This document shows positions 40,575-54,584 of a stretch of 64,000 nt of DNA, one piece after another. Source of the stretch: Microvirga brassicacearum (lineage in GTDB: Bacteria > Pseudomonadota > Alphaproteobacteria > Rhizobiales > Beijerinckiaceae); the NCBI RefSeq assembly GCF_008757455.1, contig NZ_VCMV01000003.1:62001-126000 (forward strand), given 5' to 3'. The number at the start of each line of letters is the position of its first letter. Within the stretch, counting starts at the first letter, position 1. Made by a program: the position numbers and the translations under genes. Under the pieces are notes generated by a model. The model saw only the letters and a program-made list of their open reading frames with translations. It was not told the origin of the DNA and ran no database searches.

Positions 40575-41570
40575 TTATGCGGCGCCGACGCGCAGCAGAT
40601 CGAGGTAGTGAACGAGGCCGACGGGCCGCTCGTTCTCGACCACGATCAAGGCCGTGATCTTCGACGTTTCCTGAATTTCGAGCGCTGTCGCCAGCAGATC
40701 ATCGGGCGCGATGGTGCGCGGTTTGCGGGTCATGATGGATGCGACGCTGAGCGAGCCGAGATCGGGCCTCAGATTGCGGCGCAGATCGCCGTCGGTGACG
40801 ATCCCCGCGAGCACGCCGTCCGGATGAACGACGATCACCGAGCCGAAGCCCTTGCGGCCGATTTCCTCGATCGCTTCGCTCATCAACGCATCGAGCGAAA
40901 CGATCGGCAGGCGTTCGTTCTTGTGCATCACGTCGCGCACGAGCTTGAGTCGCGCCCCCAGCTTGCCGCCCGGGTGGAAGACGCGGAAATGTTCGGCGGT
41001 GAAGCCCCGTTTTTCCAGAAGCGCGATCGCCAGCGCATCGCCAAGGGCGAGCTGCATGGTGGTCGAGGTGGTGGGAGCAAGGCCGTTGGGGCAGGCCTCG
41101 TCGGCCTTGGGTAGCGCGAGACAGAGATCGGCGGCACGTCCGAGGGTCGATTCAGCGTTCGATGTCAGCGCAATCAGCGGTACGCGGAAGCGTTTGGAAT
41201 AGCCGATCAGGTCCGCCAACTCGCTCGTTTCGCCGGACCACGACAGAGCGATGATCACGTCGTCCTGCTGGATCATGCCGAGATCGCCGTGGCTTGCCTC
41301 GGCCGGGTGCACGTAATGCGAGGGCGTGCCGGTGGACGCCAAGGTCGCGGCGATCTTGCGGGCCACATGGCCGGATTTGCCCATGCCGCTGACAATGACC
41401 CGCCCGGACGACCCGGCGATGGTCTCGACCGCCGCCGTGAAGATCGGACCGAGGCCGTTCCCGATGGCATCCATGAGCGCAATCAGGCCGTCGCGCTCGG
41501 TCCCGAGCGTACGCAGGGCCGAGGAGACAGCCTGTTCGGAGGGAGGGGAGACCGTTTTTGCGTTTGCCAT
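40575..41570 (-). CDS. kdsD: D-arabinose 5-phosphate isomerase (KpsF/GutQ family)
   Basis: 331 aa. An SIS sugar-isomerase domain (about 40-185) holds VSGMGKSGHVARKIAATLASTG, HPAEASHGDLGMI, SWSGETSEL and PTTSTTMQLALGDALA. Two CBS domains follow (about 215-265 and 280-331). It interconverts ribulose 5-phosphate and arabinose 5-phosphate, the first step to Kdo of lipopolysaccharide. In many alphaproteobacteria this gene lies near other envelope-sugar genes, as here with galU 54 bp away on the same strand. Confidence 0.93.
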   Translation of the reverse strand: MANAKTVSPPSEQAVSSALRTLGTERDGLIALMDAIGNGLGPIFTAAVETIAGSSGRVIVSGMGKSGHVARKIAATLASTGTPSHYVHPAEASHGDLGMIQQDDVIIALSWSGETSELADLIGYSKRFRVPLIALTSNAESTLGRAADLCLALPKADEACPNGLAPTTSTTMQLALGDALAIALLEKRGFTAEHFRVFHPGGKLGARLKLVRDVMHKNERLPIVSLDALMSEAIEEIGRKGFGSVIVVHPDGVLAGIVTDGDLRRNLRPDLGSLSVASIMTRKPRTIAPDDLLATALEIQETSKITALIVVENERPVGLVHYLDLLRVGAA

Positions 41571-41624
41571 GGCGGCCCCTCTAGCACGGAGCGACCGCTC
41601 GGCGGAACCCTTTTGGCCGAGCGC

Positions 41625-42491
41625 CTATTTCTGGCGCAGGAAGTCCTCGAGCTCCTTGCGGAATGCGGGGCCGAGCTCTTCGCGCTCGAGGGCATAGGCC
41701 ACGTTCGCCATCAGGAAGCCGATCTTGGACCCCGTATCGTAGGTCCGCCCCTCATACTTCATGCCGAAGAAAGCCTGATCCTTCATGAGCCGGATCATCG
41801 AATCCGTCAGCTGGATCTCGTTTCCGGCGCCGCGCTCTTGGTTGGACAGCAGGTCGAACACCTGGGGCTGCAGGATGTAGCGGCCGGAAATGATGTAATT
41901 CGAGGGTGCGGTGCCCTGCGGCGGCTTTTCCACCATGCCGGTGATTTCAAACGTCTGGCCGAATTCCTGCCCGACCGACACGATGCCGTATTGGTGGGTC
42001 TGGTCGGCCGGCACTTCCTCGACGGCGATGATGTTGCCGCCATGCTTGTCATAAGCCGCGATCATCTGCTCCATCGAGCCTCGGCTCAGCATGTCGGGCA
42101 GAATGACCGCGAAGGGCTCGTCGCCCACCAGTTCCCGCGCGCACCACACGGCATGCCCCAGCCCGAGAGGCTCCTGCTGACGGGTGAAACTGGTCTCGCC
42201 CGCTTTCGGCTGGTCCTTCGCGAGCGCCTCCAACTCCTTGGTCTTTCCGCGCTCGGCCAATGTCCGGTTCAGCTCGTAGGCAATGTCGAAATGGTCCTCG
42301 ATCACCGCCTTGTTGCGGCCTGTCACGAAAATGAACTGCTCGATGCCGGCCGCGCGCGCCTCGTCCACTACGTGCTGCACGACGGGGCGATCCACCACGC
42401 ACATCATCTCCTTGGGCACCGCCTTCGTGGCGGGCAGGAAACGGGTGCCGAGACCGGCAACGGGGAGGACGGCTTTGCGGATACGCTTCAT
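41625..42491 (-). CDS. galU: UTP-glucose-1-phosphate uridylyltransferase
   Basis: 288 aa from ATG 42491 (MKRIRKAVLP); a longer frame to 42530 is not supported. The nucleotide-binding motif is AGLGTRFLPATKAVPKEM at about 11-28. Others are EDHFDIAYELN, GLGHAVWCARELVGDEPFAVILPD and GAGNEIQLTDSMIRL. It makes UDP-glucose for envelope polysaccharides and periplasmic glucans. It is divergent from galE, the next enzyme on UDP-glucose, across a 200-bp region that holds a direct-repeat operator candidate. Confidence 0.95.
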   Translation of the reverse strand: MKRIRKAVLPVAGLGTRFLPATKAVPKEMMCVVDRPVVQHVVDEARAAGIEQFIFVTGRNKAVIEDHFDIAYELNRTLAERGKTKELEALAKDQPKAGETSFTRQQEPLGLGHAVWCARELVGDEPFAVILPDMLSRGSMEQMIAAYDKHGGNIIAVEEVPADQTHQYGIVSVGQEFGQTFEITGMVEKPPQGTAPSNYIISGRYILQPQVFDLLSNQERGAGNEIQLTDSMIRLMKDQAFFGMKYEGRTYDTGSKIGFLMANVAYALEREELGPAFRKELEDFLRQK

Positions 42492-42623
42492 TATCGGACC
42501 ATGGTGAGCAGTGAACGGAGGAGAAAACAAGGCGATGCGGGCAAACTGTCAAGTTTCGATCACCAGACAACGCCGGCCCACCCGCCTTGTTTCATCGGAG
42601 TCCCCCCATTCTTGAGGGGGCGA

Positions 42624-42643
42624 ACCTGAAGCGTACCTGAAGC
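42624..42643 (+). promoter_or_regulatory. 11-bp-spaced direct repeat upstream of galE
   Basis: ACCTGAAGC occurs twice (42624-42632 and 42635-42643) with exactly 11 bp from start to start, one helical turn, as in boxes of OmpR/PhoB-type response regulators. The site lies about 50 bp before the galE start codon. A CCCCC-attcttga-GGGGG hairpin (42603-42620) lies just upstream. The regulator is unknown. Confidence 0.4.
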
Positions 42644-42692
42644 ATTCTGGTTAAAGCGCTGCTACAAGATCGCAAAAGCAAGGAGACGCCGA

Positions 42693-43682
42693 ATGGCTGT
42701 TTTGGTCACCGGGGGCGCTGGATATATCGGCAGCCACATGGTCCTGGAGCTTGTGGATGCGGGCGAGACGGTCGTCGTGCTCGACGACCTGTCGACTGGC
42801 TTCTCGTGGGCTGTTCCTCAGGAGAACGCGATCCTGGTCACCGGAGATGTGGGAGATTCCAAGCTTCTGCACCAGCTGATCTCCCGCCATAAGATCGACA
42901 GTATCCTGCATTGTGCCGCCAAGGCGATCGTGCCGGAATCGGTCGCCGACCCCTTGGCTTATTACCTCAACAATACCGTCAAGTCGCGCGCGCTCATCGA
43001 GGCGGCGATTGCCGGAGGCGTTCCGAATTTCGTCTTTTCCTCAACCGCGACAGTCTACGGCAATGTGAACGATGATGTCCTCTCCGAGGATCTTCCGGTC
43101 GCACCCATCAACCCTTACGGCCGCACCAAGGTCACCACGGAGTGGATGCTGGAGGACGCTCACCACGCCTACGGCCTGCGCTACGGCGTGCTGCGCTACT
43201 TCAACGTGGCGGGCGCCGATCCGAAGGGCCGGGCCGGGCAATCCTCCCCGCAAGCGACCCACATCATCAAGGTGGCCGCACAGGTGGCGCTCGGTCTCCG
43301 GCCACATCTCGACGTGTTCGGCACGGATTACGAGACCCCCGACGGAACCTGCATCCGCGACTATGTCCAGGTCACGGATGTGGCGCGTGCTCATCTGGTG
43401 GTGCTGGAGCACCTGCGCAAAGGCGGCGACAGCGCGATCATGAATTGCGGCTACGGCCACGGTGCCTCGGTGCTCGAGGTGGCCGAGGTGGTGAAGAAGG
43501 TGTCGGGCGTCGATTTCGAGATCAGGCCTGGCCAACGGCGGAGCGGAGATCCTGCGCGTCTTGTCGCCAAGGTCGACCGTCTGCGGGCGCTCGGATGGAC
43601 GCCGCGATACGACGATCTTGAGAAAATCGTGTCTCAGGCTCTCCGTTGGGAGAGGCTTCTGACGGAGCGTAAAGCCGCATAG
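42693..43682 (+). CDS. galE: UDP-glucose 4-epimerase
   Basis: 329 aa. NAD-binding GGAGYIGSH is at residues 7-15. SSTATVY at 117-122 and Y142-x-x-x-K146 (PYGRTK) are the catalytic residues of the extended short-chain dehydrogenases. The GalE-like substrate part follows: YFNVAGADPKGRAGQ, HIIKVAAQVALG and DGTCIRDYVQVTDVARAH. It interconverts UDP-glucose and UDP-galactose for polysaccharide synthesis. AAGGAG lies eight bases before the ATG. It is divergent from galU. Confidence 0.95.
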   Translation: MAVLVTGGAGYIGSHMVLELVDAGETVVVLDDLSTGFSWAVPQENAILVTGDVGDSKLLHQLISRHKIDSILHCAAKAIVPESVADPLAYYLNNTVKSRALIEAAIAGGVPNFVFSSTATVYGNVNDDVLSEDLPVAPINPYGRTKVTTEWMLEDAHHAYGLRYGVLRYFNVAGADPKGRAGQSSPQATHIIKVAAQVALGLRPHLDVFGTDYETPDGTCIRDYVQVTDVARAHLVVLEHLRKGGDSAIMNCGYGHGASVLEVAEVVKKVSGVDFEIRPGQRRSGDPARLVAKVDRLRALGWTPRYDDLEKIVSQALRWERLLTERKAA

Positions 43683-43764
43683 GCGGCCTCTTTCAACCGA
43701 TTGTTAACCCCCTTAATGTCGGTATGGCGGGACGGAGAAGCCTGCTTGAGGGGGAGCCACGTTC

Positions 43765-44985
43765 ATGAACGCGCTGATTCGATGGGCTCGCCGGTTCGGC
43801 GGGATCGGCATTGTCTGTGTGAGTCTCGTCATCGGCTTGGCGGCGACCCCGTCACAGGCGCAGGACGGCCAACAAGCCGACTTCCGCGCCTTCGTGCAGA
43901 ACCTCTGGCCGGCCGCTAAGGCGCGGGGGGTCTCGCGCGCCACCTTCGACGACGCCTTCCGGGGCGTCGAACCCGATGCGAAGATCATCGCGCTCACCCG
44001 CAAGCAGTCGGAATTCGTGCGCCCCATCTGGGACTACATCAACGGCGCGATTTCAGCTCAGCGCCTCGATCGCGGCCGCAAGATGGTTGGCGAATGGTCA
44101 CACACGCTCGCCGCGGTCGAGCGGACCTATGGAGTCCCGAAGGAGGTCGTCCTCGGCGTTTGGGGCATGGAGACCAATTTCGGCAGTTTCACCGGGTCGA
44201 TCTATGTGGTGCGCGCGCTCTCCACACTGGCTTACACGGGGTATCGCGGGGAGTTCTTCAAAGAGGAACTGCTCACGGCGCTGCAGATCCTCGAGGCCGA
44301 TCATATCGACCGGGACAAGATGCTGGGCTCCTGGGCGGGCGCCATGGGGCAGACCCAGTTCATGCCCTCGAGCTTCATGAAATTTGCCGTCGACGGCAAC
44401 CGGGACGGGGTGCGCGATATCTGGGCCTCGGTTCCCGACGCGTTGGCCTCCACGGCAAATTATCTGCGCCAGAATGGCTGGAAGCCGGGCCTTCCGTGGG
44501 GGTTCGAGGTCAAGCTGCCGCCAGGCTTCGACTACCGGCACCTGCGCCGTGGCTTTAGCCAGTGGGCGTCGCTCGGGTTCAGCCGCGTGGACGGCAAGGG
44601 AATGCCGCGCGCCGGCGAGGCGACGCTGTTTCTGCCCGGCGGCGCACGCGGGCCGGCCTTCCTCGTCACCGACAATTTCGACGTGATCAAGAGCTACAAC
44701 TCCTCGGACGCCTACGCCATGGGCGTGGCCCATCTGGGCGACCGTCTCGTGGGCGGCCCGGCGATTGCCGGCGCCTGGCCGAAGCACGAGCCGATGCTGG
44801 ACAAGGACGAGCGCGAAGAGCTGCAGAAGCGCCTCGCGGGGCTTGGGCTCTATACCGGCGATGCCGATGGCAAACTCGGCTCGAAAACCCGTGATGCCCT
44901 CCGGAACTTCCAGATGCGGCGCGGCTTGATTCCCGACGGCTACGCGGATGTTGCCGCGTTGCGTGAATTGCGCACGGCCCGCTGA
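43765..44985 (+). CDS. Lytic murein transglycosylase, MltB type, with peptidoglycan-binding domain
   Basis: 406 aa. Signal peptide to about residue 33 (SQAQ). The SLT_2 transglycosylase domain has catalytic E136 in GVWGMETNFGSF, MGQTQFMPSSFMKFAVDGN and a DYRHLRRGFSQWASLGF stretch. A C-terminal PG_binding_1 domain (about 345-403, LQKRLAGLGLYTGDADGKLGSKTRDALRNFQ) follows. It cleaves peptidoglycan with 1,6-anhydro ring formation in the periplasm. No lipobox Cys is seen, so it is likely soluble. An imperfect TTAA-n5-TTAA lies upstream (43704-43716). The DUF459 gene 56 bp downstream could be co-transcribed. Confidence 0.92.
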   Translation: MNALIRWARRFGGIGIVCVSLVIGLAATPSQAQDGQQADFRAFVQNLWPAAKARGVSRATFDDAFRGVEPDAKIIALTRKQSEFVRPIWDYINGAISAQRLDRGRKMVGEWSHTLAAVERTYGVPKEVVLGVWGMETNFGSFTGSIYVVRALSTLAYTGYRGEFFKEELLTALQILEADHIDRDKMLGSWAGAMGQTQFMPSSFMKFAVDGNRDGVRDIWASVPDALASTANYLRQNGWKPGLPWGFEVKLPPGFDYRHLRRGFSQWASLGFSRVDGKGMPRAGEATLFLPGGARGPAFLVTDNFDVIKSYNSSDAYAMGVAHLGDRLVGGPAIAGAWPKHEPMLDKDEREELQKRLAGLGLYTGDADGKLGSKTRDALRNFQMRRGLIPDGYADVAALRELRTAR

Positions 44986-45041
44986 CGGAGCCCCGTTGGG
45001 GCGCTATAACGGGTGCGGGCTCGGAAGGAACGGAACCACCC

Positions 45042-46286
45042 ATGCGTCCAAGGTCGCTTCTGCGCGTGCTGCTGACGGGTTTGCCGCTGATTGTCGGCAG
45101 CGGGCCCTCGGCTTATGCGCAATATTACGGCTACGCTCCGAATGCCCCCTATCCGCAGCAAAGACGGCCGCCGCCCCGCAACGCCTATCCGCCCGGCTAC
45201 TATCCCGGCAAACTGGTGCAGCCGGCACCTGGTTTCAGCCTGCGGCGCTTGTTCGGCGTCCAGGAAGCGCCGCCGCCGATGACCCCGCCTGTCGTTCGCC
45301 CCCGCCGTGCGCCGGCGCCGCGTTCCACCGTAGTGCGGCAGGAAAAACCCAAGGCCGACCCGACCACTCAAGTCATCGTTTTCGGCGATGCTCTGGCGGA
45401 GTTCGCCGGACAGGGCCTTGGCGAACTCTTCTCCGATTCCGAGGATGTGGCCGTCATCCGCAAGGCCAAGGCGGATGGCGGACTCGTTGAGATGGACGGA
45501 GCGGACTGGACCAAGGCGATCGATGAGGCGCTCGGACCCGGCAAGAAAACCAATGTCGCAGTCATCATGCTCGGCACGCAGGATCGGCAGTCTCTGAAGC
45601 AGGATGCCGCAAGCTACGAGCCGTTGACGGATAAATGGCGCGAAATCTATCGTGGACGCGTGGATGCCGCGATGCGCGCGTTCAATGAGCGAGGCCTGCC
45701 GGTCGTCTGGATCGGCCTTCCGCCAGCCCGAAACGCCAAGACATCCGAAGACTTCCTCGCCATGAACGAGATCTATCGCGAAAGCGTGCAGCGCAATGGC
45801 GGCACCTATGTGGACGTCTGGCCGGGTTTCGTGGACGAGGAAAACCGCTATGCGATGACCGGCCCCGATGTCGACGGCCAGCCCGCCAAGCTCCGTACCA
45901 ATGACGGCGCGTTTTTCACCAAAGCCGGCTCCCGCAAGATCGCCCATTTCGCCGACACCGAGATCAAGCGGCTGATCGAATCGGGGCAACCCGCCGCCAT
46001 CGGGTCCGCACCGCCAGCCGATGCGGGAACAGCGCCCGATTCACTCGAGGCAGCGCTTCCCGCGCTTCCGGACGACGTGGCACCGGTGTCGCTGCCAACG
46101 AAGCCCTTGATCGGGCCGGTGTTGCCGCTCAATCAGCCCGTGGTAGCCCCGGGCGGGACGCTCGTGACCGGGGCGCCGAAATTGAATGGCGACCACGCCT
46201 ATTCGCTCCGCCGCGCGCTCCGGAACGGCATCGCACCCGCCTCACGTCCGGGGCGAGCCGACGATTTCCGCTGGCCGCCCTCGTAG
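45042..46286 (+). CDS. DUF459 SGNH-like periplasmic protein with Pro/Tyr-rich linker
   Basis: 414 aa. A signal peptide ends about PSAYAQ, followed by a Tyr/Pro-rich stretch (YYGYAPNAPYPQQRR, to residue about 110). The SGNH fold then begins at VIVFGDALAEFAGQGLGELF. The usual GDS-x block I serine is Ala here (GDALA). Later blocks include VIMLGTQDRQSL (block III region) and TNDGAFFTKAGSRKIAHFAD, where the normal D-x-x-H has become FTKAGSRKIAH. A Pro/Ala-rich C-terminal tail follows. DUF459 proteins are thought to act on envelope polysaccharides (acyl transfer or removal), so this copy may be a non-catalytic or altered member. It follows the transglycosylase gene. Confidence 0.8.
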   Translation: MRPRSLLRVLLTGLPLIVGSGPSAYAQYYGYAPNAPYPQQRRPPPRNAYPPGYYPGKLVQPAPGFSLRRLFGVQEAPPPMTPPVVRPRRAPAPRSTVVRQEKPKADPTTQVIVFGDALAEFAGQGLGELFSDSEDVAVIRKAKADGGLVEMDGADWTKAIDEALGPGKKTNVAVIMLGTQDRQSLKQDAASYEPLTDKWREIYRGRVDAAMRAFNERGLPVVWIGLPPARNAKTSEDFLAMNEIYRESVQRNGGTYVDVWPGFVDEENRYAMTGPDVDGQPAKLRTNDGAFFTKAGSRKIAHFADTEIKRLIESGQPAAIGSAPPADAGTAPDSLEAALPALPDDVAPVSLPTKPLIGPVLPLNQPVVAPGGTLVTGAPKLNGDHAYSLRRALRNGIAPASRPGRADDFRWPPS

Positions 46287-46321
46287 GCTCTTTCTAGAAT
46301 CTGGCGAGTGCCAGATTGCTG

Positions 46322-47743
46322 CTAGCGCGGCAGGTCGCTTGATCCCATCAGGAATTTGTCGATGGAATGCGCCGCCTGCCGTCCCTCGCGAATGGCCCAG
46401 ACCACCAGCGATTGGCCGCGCCGCATGTCGCCGGCGGCAAAGACCTTCTCGCCTGACGTCCTGTAATCCACGTCGTTGGCGAGTACGTTTCCGCGCCGAT
46501 CGAGTTCGATTGCCGATTCCGCCAGAAGATCTGTCTTGGCGGTGCCCGCAAAACCAATGGCGAGGAACACGAGATCGGCCTTCAGGATGAACTCGCTGCC
46601 GGCGATCGGCTGGCGCTTCTCGTCCACGCGCGCGCATTTCACGCCGGTAACGCGGCCGTTCTTTCCTTCGATGCTCAATGTCGCGGCCTGAAACTCCCGG
46701 TCGGCGCCCTCCGCCTGACTTGACGAGGTTCGCATCTTGGTCGGCCAGTACGGCCAGACGGTGAGCTTGTCCTCGCGCTCCGGCGGCCGCGGGCGGATGT
46801 CGAGCTGGGTAACCGAGAGGGCACCTTGGCGGAACGATGTTCCGACGCAATCCGACGCCGTATCGCCGCCGCCGATCACCACCACATGCTTGCCCGACGC
46901 GACGACCGGCTCGCCGTCGACGCTCTCGCCGTTCACGCGCTTGTTGGATTGCGTCAGGAACGGCATCGCGAAATGCACGCCGGCGAAATCCTGCCCCGGC
47001 AGTTTCGGATCGCGCGGATCCTCGGCGCCGGCTGCAAACAGCACGCAATCGAACTCGTTGTGCAGCGACGCGAAAGTTTTCGTCACGCCCACATTGACGC
47101 CGCAATGGAACACGACGCCCTCGGCTTCCATCTGCTTTACCCGACGGTCGATATGGTGCTTTTCCATCTTGAAGTCGGGAATGCCGTAGCGCAGCAATCC
47201 GCCGGGCTTCGCCTCGCGCTCGAACACGTGAACCTCATGACCTGCGCGGCCGAGTTGCTGGGCGGCGGCAAGTCCCGCTGGTCCCGATCCGATGATCGCG
47301 ATGCGCTTGCCGGTCGTGACCGATGGAACCTCCGGTTTGACCCAACCCATCTCCCAAGCCTTGTCGGCGATGGCCTGCTCGATGGTCTTGATGGCGACGG
47401 GCTGGTTCTCGAGGTTGAGCGTGCAGGCTTCCTCGCACGGCGCCGGGCAGATGCGGCCGGTGAATTCGGGGAAGTTGTTGGTGGAATGCAGGTTGCGCGC
47501 GGCTTCCTCCCAGTCGTTCTGGAACACGAGATCGTTCCAGTCCGGGATCTCGTTATGCACCGGGCAGCCTGTGGGCCCGTGGCAGAACGGAATGCCGCAA
47601 TCCATGCAGCGTGCGGCCTGCTTCTTCAGATCGCCTTCGTCCAGCGGCAGCGTGAATTCGCGGAAGTGGCGAATGCGTTCGCCGGCGAGCTGATATTTCT
47701 GCTCCTGCCTGTCGTATTCGAGAAAGCCCGTGACCTTGCCCAT
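46322..47743 (-). CDS. gltD: Glutamate synthase (NADPH) small subunit
   Basis: 473 aa. Iron-sulfur ligands C46, C49, C54 and C60 lie in [16 protein letters not shown]. The FAD site is [14 protein letters not shown] (about 152-165) and the NADPH site [18 protein letters not shown] (about 291-308). A final FAD-contact [18 protein letters not shown] is present. It passes electrons from NADPH to the large subunit. It starts 18 bp after gltB. Together the two make glutamate from glutamine and 2-oxoglutarate. Confidence 0.96.
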   Translation of the reverse strand: MGKVTGFLEYDRQEQKYQLAGERIRHFREFTLPLDEGDLKKQAARCMDCGIPFCHGPTGCPVHNEIPDWNDLVFQNDWEEAARNLHSTNNFPEFTGRICPAPCEEACTLNLENQPVAIKTIEQAIADKAWEMGWVKPEVPSVTTGKRIAIIGSGPAGLAAAQQLGRAGHEVHVFEREAKPGGLLRYGIPDFKMEKHHIDRRVKQMEAEGVVFHCGVNVGVTKTFASLHNEFDCVLFAAGAEDPRDPKLPGQDFAGVHFAMPFLTQSNKRVNGESVDGEPVVASGKHVVVIGGGDTASDCVGTSFRQGALSVTQLDIRPRPPEREDKLTVWPYWPTKMRTSSSQAEGADREFQAATLSIEGKNGRVTGVKCARVDEKRQPIAGSEFILKADLVFLAIGFAGTAKTDLLAESAIELDRRGNVLANDVDYRTSGEKVFAAGDMRRGQSLVVWAIREGRQAAHSIDKFLMGSSDLPR

Positions 47744-47761
47744 GGATCTGCCCCTTCGTCC

Positions 47762-52474
<4,713 letters not shown>

Positions 52475-52985
52475 TCCGGGGCCTCGCTCATACCAGATCT
52501 ACATATCCGCTCAGGCACGTCATAGAAGTCTTGAGGCGGCTGGGGTCTGGGGAGGATTGGATCGCCCTTCGCCCGCCGTCTTCTTCGTCTTTGGAGGGCC
52601 GGGTCCTGTCGCGTGGTGCCCGCTCCTCGCGGGCTCACCGGGCTGATGTCAGCCGAGATTCGCCCGTTCCGCCCACGTTTTGCGGGCGGCATTGGTGGTG
52701 TCTCGTTTCGTTCGCGTCTGGCGAAGCATTAACAATATCCCAAGGGCGAGAGCGCAAGCGCTCCAGATGGGACAGCATGGCTGTCCTAATACAGGCAAAT
52801 TGGCAGACTTCACCACGCCGCACAAGAGGCGGTGGAAAAGTTTTAGACAAAAATTTCAAGCCGGGGCTGAGGATTGCAACAAAGCCACTTTTTTCCGAGT
52901 CCCAGCGAAAGACTGCACCGATAGGTCAAGGTTCTTGACATGAGGTCGCCGGTCGGCAGTCTGCTCCGCCGAAGGAGACCATTCG
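52475..52985. other. Gene-free divergent region between gltB and L-threonine aldolase
   Basis: No supportable coding frame. Several short perfect hairpins are present: GCCCGC-tcctc-GCGGGC near 52619-52635, CCGCCC/GGGCGG near 52670-52690, GAGCGC-aa-GCGCTC near 52750, and GGACAGC-atg-GCTGTCC near 52770-52786. The part nearest gltB would be the long gltBD leader on the minus strand. The AT-rich part at about 52790-52880 may hold the aldolase promoter. No known riboswitch is recognised. Confidence 0.5.
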
Positions 52986-54062
52986 ATGAATTTCGCCAGC
53001 GACAACATCGTGGGCGCCAGCGCCCCGGTCATGCAGGCCCTCGTGCAGGCCAATGCAGGGGCAATGCCCGCCTATGGCAACGACGAACTCACCGCGGGCA
53101 TCAAGCGACGCTTCGCCGAAATTTTCGACCATGAGGTTGCGGTGTTTCTGGTCACGACCGGCACGGCCGCCAACGCGCTGGCCCTCTCGTCTGCCGTGCC
53201 GCCGTGGGGATTGTGCATCTGCCACGAGGAGGCGCACGTGATCGACGACGAATGCGGCGCACCCGAGTTCTTCATGCATGGCGCGAAGCTCAAGGGGCTG
53301 CCGGGCGTCGGCGGCAAACTCGCGCCCGCAGCCGTGTCGTCCTATCTCGACAGCCTCCCGAAGGCCGTCAAGCAGATGCCGCCCAAGGCGCTTTCGATCT
53401 CGCAGGTGACCGAGTGCGGCATCGTCTATTCGCCGGCCGAGATCGCGGCGCTGGGCGCGGTGTGCCGGGAGCGCGGCCTTTTCTTCCACATGGATGGGGC
53501 GCGCTTCGCCAACGCACTCGTGTCGCTCGGCTGCACCCCCGCCGAGATGACGTGGAAGCAGGGTATAGACATTCTGTCCTTCGGCGCGACCAAGAATGGC
53601 TGCCTGATGGCGGAAGCGATCGTGGTGTTCAACAGAGATCTCGCCGAGGCCATGGATTACCGCGCCAAGCGTGCCGGACAGATCATCTCGAAGGGCCGCC
53701 TGATCGCAGCTCAGCTGCAAGGGTATTTTGACGACGACCATTGGCTCGCCAATGCCCGTCACGCCAATCTGATGGCCAGGCGCCTCGCGGAAGGGCTGAC
53801 GCAATTGCCGGGGGTGCGGCTCGCCTGGCCGACCGAGGCGAACGAGGTCTTCCCTGTCGTGCCGAAGCGCGTCCATAAAGCGCTGCAGGAGGCGGGCGCC
53901 CGCTATCTCACATGGACGGAGATCAGCCTTCCGCAGGGTGAGCAGATCAGCGCGGACGAGGAGCTGATCCGTCTCGTCCTGTCATTTGCCACGACTGAGA
54001 ATGAAATTGCGTCCTTTCTCGACCTAGCGCGCGCCGGATCGGCCAGACAGGCAGCCGAATAG
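52986..54062 (+). CDS. ltaE: Low-specificity L-threonine aldolase family PLP enzyme
   Basis: 358 aa. FASDNIVGASAPVMQAL at the start, GTAANALALSSAVPPWGLCICHEEAHVIDDECGAPEFF, the Asp in FFHMDGARFANAL, and the PLP lysine K203 in SFGATKNG. The family cleaves L-threonine or L-allo-threonine to glycine and acetaldehyde in the cytosol. AAGGAG lies upstream of the ATG. It is a single gene running toward the convergent hsp20 gene, with a shared hairpin between them. Confidence 0.9.
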   Translation: MNFASDNIVGASAPVMQALVQANAGAMPAYGNDELTAGIKRRFAEIFDHEVAVFLVTTGTAANALALSSAVPPWGLCICHEEAHVIDDECGAPEFFMHGAKLKGLPGVGGKLAPAAVSSYLDSLPKAVKQMPPKALSISQVTECGIVYSPAEIAALGAVCRERGLFFHMDGARFANALVSLGCTPAEMTWKQGIDILSFGATKNGCLMAEAIVVFNRDLAEAMDYRAKRAGQIISKGRLIAAQLQGYFDDDHWLANARHANLMARRLAEGLTQLPGVRLAWPTEANEVFPVVPKRVHKALQEAGARYLTWTEISLPQGEQISADEELIRLVLSFATTENEIASFLDLARAGSARQAAE

Positions 54063-54067
54063 GCCGC

Positions 54068-54099
54068 AAAAAAAGCGCCCCGGACCGGCCGGGACGCTT
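54068..54099 (-). terminator. Intrinsic terminator of hsp20
   Basis: On the minus strand AAGCGTCCCGG-ccggt-CCGGGGCGCTT (11-bp stem with one mismatch) is followed by a run of seven T (54068-54074 as A on the plus strand). It lies 24 bases after the hsp20 stop codon. In the other direction it may also slow transcripts from the aldolase gene. Confidence 0.85.
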
Positions 54100-54122
54100 C
54101 AAAACAGCTCGTCGATTGGCGA

Positions 54123-54584
54123 TTAGGCCGCCTGCTTCGCCTCGATGGTGGGCGTGGCGGTGCGCGTCGCAATCGGGATCCGCTTCGGCTTCTTCGATTC
54201 CGGGATTTCGCGGACGAGATCCAGGTGAAGCAAGCCGTTCTCAAGGCTGGCGCCGGTCACCTGCACACCGTCGGCGATCTGGAAGCGCCGCTCGAAGGTG
54301 CGGGCCGCGATGCCCTGGTAGAGCACTTCGGCCTTTCGGCCTTCAGAGGCCTTCTGCTCGCCGCGCACCGAGAGGGTGTTTTCCTTCACTTCGATCGAGA
54401 GATCCTGATCGGTGAAGCCGGCGACCGCGACGGTGATGCGGTACGCATTCTCGCCGGTGCGCTCGATGTTATAAGGCGGATAGGTCGGGGCCGCGTCGAG
54501 GCCGACCGACTGGTCGAGCAGCGCGAACAAGCGGTCGAAACCGACCGTATTACGGTAGAGGGGAGCAAGATCAAACTGTCGCAT
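54123..54584 (-). CDS. Small heat-shock protein, Hsp20/IbpA family
   Basis: 153 aa from ATG 54584 with GGAGGATATGCC upstream. The alpha-crystallin domain spans about 35-130: YPPYNIERTGENAYRITVAVAGFTDQDLSIEV, then NTLSVRGEQK, the conserved LYQGIAARTFERRFQIADGVQV and ASLENGLLHLDLVREIPE. The C-terminal I-x-I anchor is present as PKRIPIAT. It holds unfolding proteins in the cytosol during heat stress. The leader looks like a ROSE thermometer, giving a direct reason for heat control. A T-rich terminator follows. Confidence 0.94.
   Translation of the reverse strand: MRQFDLAPLYRNTVGFDRLFALLDQSVGLDAAPTYPPYNIERTGENAYRITVAVAGFTDQDLSIEVKENTLSVRGEQKASEGRKAEVLYQGIAARTFERRFQIADGVQVTGASLENGLLHLDLVREIPESKKPKRIPIATRTATPTIEAKQAA

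Noticed and set aside
43704..43716. CtrA-like box TTAA-n-TTAA upstream of the transglycosylase gene
   Set aside because: The gap is five bases (TTAACCCCCTTAA), whereas CtrA sites need seven.
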